A DNA stretch of 6,010 nucleotides from Lentisphaerota bacterium (GTDB lineage Bacteria; Verrucomicrobiota; Lentisphaeria; Oligosphaerales; PUNB01), in assembly GCA_003552565.1 (NCBI GenBank), contig PUNB01000180.1, positions 1-6,010 of the forward strand, in the 5' to 3' direction. Of the stretch, positions 5,683-6,010 are shown in pieces (position 1 is the stretch's first letter; each line of letters opens with the position of its first letter). The notes beneath the pieces were generated by a model. That model did not search any database and was not told the DNA's origin. It saw only the letters and a list, made by a program, of their open reading frames with translations. A program made the translations under genes and the position numbers.

Positions 5683-5848
5683 CATCCCATGGGATGCTAG
5701 AACCCACCTTGTCTCGCACCTTGTCTCGTCCGCCTCAGGCGGATCTAATTTGTGCTCAAGCTCGACAACGCCGGGACTAAATGCGAGACAAGGTGCGAGA
5801 CAAGGTGAGTACAAAATTAGGCCTCAAACCCCTTTTCGCGGAGGGTCT
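5683..5848 (+). repeat. Palindromic intergenic element, copy 3 (best preserved)
   Basis: It starts 15 bases after the PHP stop codon. The order is: palindrome CATCCCATGGGATG (5683-5696); two tandem CACCTTGTCTCG units (5705-5728); palindrome TCCGCCTCAGGCGGA (5729-5743); an AT-rich end motif CTAATTTGTGCTCA (5745-5758); two inverted 12-base units (5784-5807); and the outer end TGAGTACAAAATTAG (5806-5820) followed by GGCCT and CCTTTTCGCGGAGGGTCT (5831-5848). The 5705-5728 and 5784-5807 arms are perfectly complementary over 24 bases. CTAATTTGTGCTCA also pairs with TGAGTACAAAATTAG, an alternative structure. It may serve as a transcription end for the PHP gene, but no U-tract follows directly. Confidence 0.85.
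5705..5807. repeat. Perfect 24-base inverted repeat of doubled 12-mers
   Basis: Left arm 5705-5728 is two copies of CACCTTGTCTCG. Right arm 5784-5807 is two copies of CGAGACAAGGTG. All 24 positions are complementary across a 55-base loop that itself contains the 15-base palindrome at 5729-5743. A long stem is possible in RNA or as a cruciform. Because each arm is a tandem repeat, the arms can also pair out of register by 12 bases. Confidence 0.92.
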
Positions 5849-5875
5849 AGCTCGAGGGTATCCGGAAAGGGGTTT
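5826..5875. repeat. Inverted repeat overlapping the right end of copy 3
   Basis: AAACCCCTTTTC (5826-5837) and GGAAAGGGGTTT (5864-5875) are complementary at 11 of 12 positions across a 26-base loop. The loop contains GAGGGT twice (5841-5846 and 5854-5859). The left arm belongs to the shared element end; the right arm does not occur in the other copies. Confidence 0.6.
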
Positions 5876-5898
5876 CGTGGAGCTCACAAGCTCGAATG

Positions 5899-5919
5899 TG
5901 GCTGTGCGTTCCACAGCCA
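5899..5919. repeat. Short perfect hairpin TGGCTGTG...CACAGCCA
   Basis: Two 8-base arms pair perfectly around the loop CGTTC. There is no adjacent T-run, so it is not a standard terminator. CAAGCTCGA just upstream (5887-5895) repeats 5757-5765 in copy 3, so this may be part of the same repeat mosaic. Confidence 0.7.
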
Positions 5920-5923
5920 ATTG

Positions 5924-6006
5924 GATTAAGGCGAAAGATTAAGAGGAAAGATTAGGAAAAGACGGGTGCGCCCCTTAATCTTTTGCCCTAATCTTTCGCC
6001 TTAATC
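5924..6006. repeat. Long inverted repeat built from 13-base GATTAAGGCGAAA units
   Basis: The left arm (5924-5956) and right arm (5973-6006) are complementary for the outer 18 bases without error. After a one-base offset, most of the inner 15 bases also pair. The loop is about 16 bases. Each arm is itself a tandem array: the left arm reads GATTAAGGCGAAA, GATTAAGAGGAAA, GATTAGG. The right arm, on the minus strand, reads GATTAAGGCGAAA, GATTAGGGCAAAA, GATTAAGG. The window ends four bases later, so the element may continue. No gene is present. It is unrelated in sequence to the 12-base-unit family to its left. Confidence 0.88.
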
Positions 6007-6010
6007 GGCC

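Noticed and set aside
5578..5929. Open frames of 78 and 112 codons through the PHP gene end and copy 3
   Set aside because: They overlap the PHP gene in other frames and then translate repeat sequence. No protein-like composition.

Overview
The window is bacterial chromosomal DNA. It holds three intact protein genes, one tRNA gene and unusually repeat-rich intergenic gaps. The organism is probably Gram-negative-like or a member of a lesser-studied phylum, with moderate-to-high GC coding DNA and AT-richer spacers. FHA-PEGA membrane proteins and a ComEC with a decayed C-terminal domain occur in PVC-type and other deep-branching or candidate phyla, but nothing here fixes the phylum. No transposase, integrase, phage gene or CRISPR array is visible.

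Layout. Positions 1-498 carry no credible gene; they hold a decayed copy of a palindromic repeat element (about 165-333) and an intrinsic terminator (443-488). A tRNA-Thr(UGU) gene lies on the minus strand at 499-574. Upstream of it on the same strand is a two-gene transcription unit: an FHA-transmembrane-PEGA protein (4481 to 2907), then comEC (2874 to 625). A good sigma-70-type promoter lies at 4557-4585 and Shine-Dalgarno sites precede both genes. A PHP-domain phosphoesterase gene runs divergently on the plus strand (4798-5667). The 316-base divergent spacer is almost filled by a second repeat element (4575-4788). Downstream of the PHP gene, 5683-6006 is a chain of inverted repeats: a third element, two smaller hairpins, and a long inverted repeat built from 13-base units.

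How it fits together. ComEC is the inner-membrane DNA uptake channel of natural transformation. The FHA-PEGA protein would present a phosphothreonine-binding domain in the cytoplasm and PEGA modules outside the membrane. Co-transcription is likely from strand, spacing and the single promoter, but a functional link is only inferred. The PHP protein is a nucleotide phosphatase/exoribonuclease relative and looks like an independent housekeeping gene.

The most unusual content is the intergenic repeat family. Three copies in 6 kb share a 12-base unit (CACCTTGTCTCG, often in tandem), a 17-base palindrome (ATCCGCCTCAGGCGGAT) and inverted ends. One copy makes a perfect 24-base inverted repeat. Another supplies the likely -35 box of the FHA-comEC promoter and is flanked by a 16-base near-perfect direct repeat that ends 9 bases before the PHP start codon. 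The family resembles non-autonomous REP/MITE-type elements; I do not recognise it as a named family.
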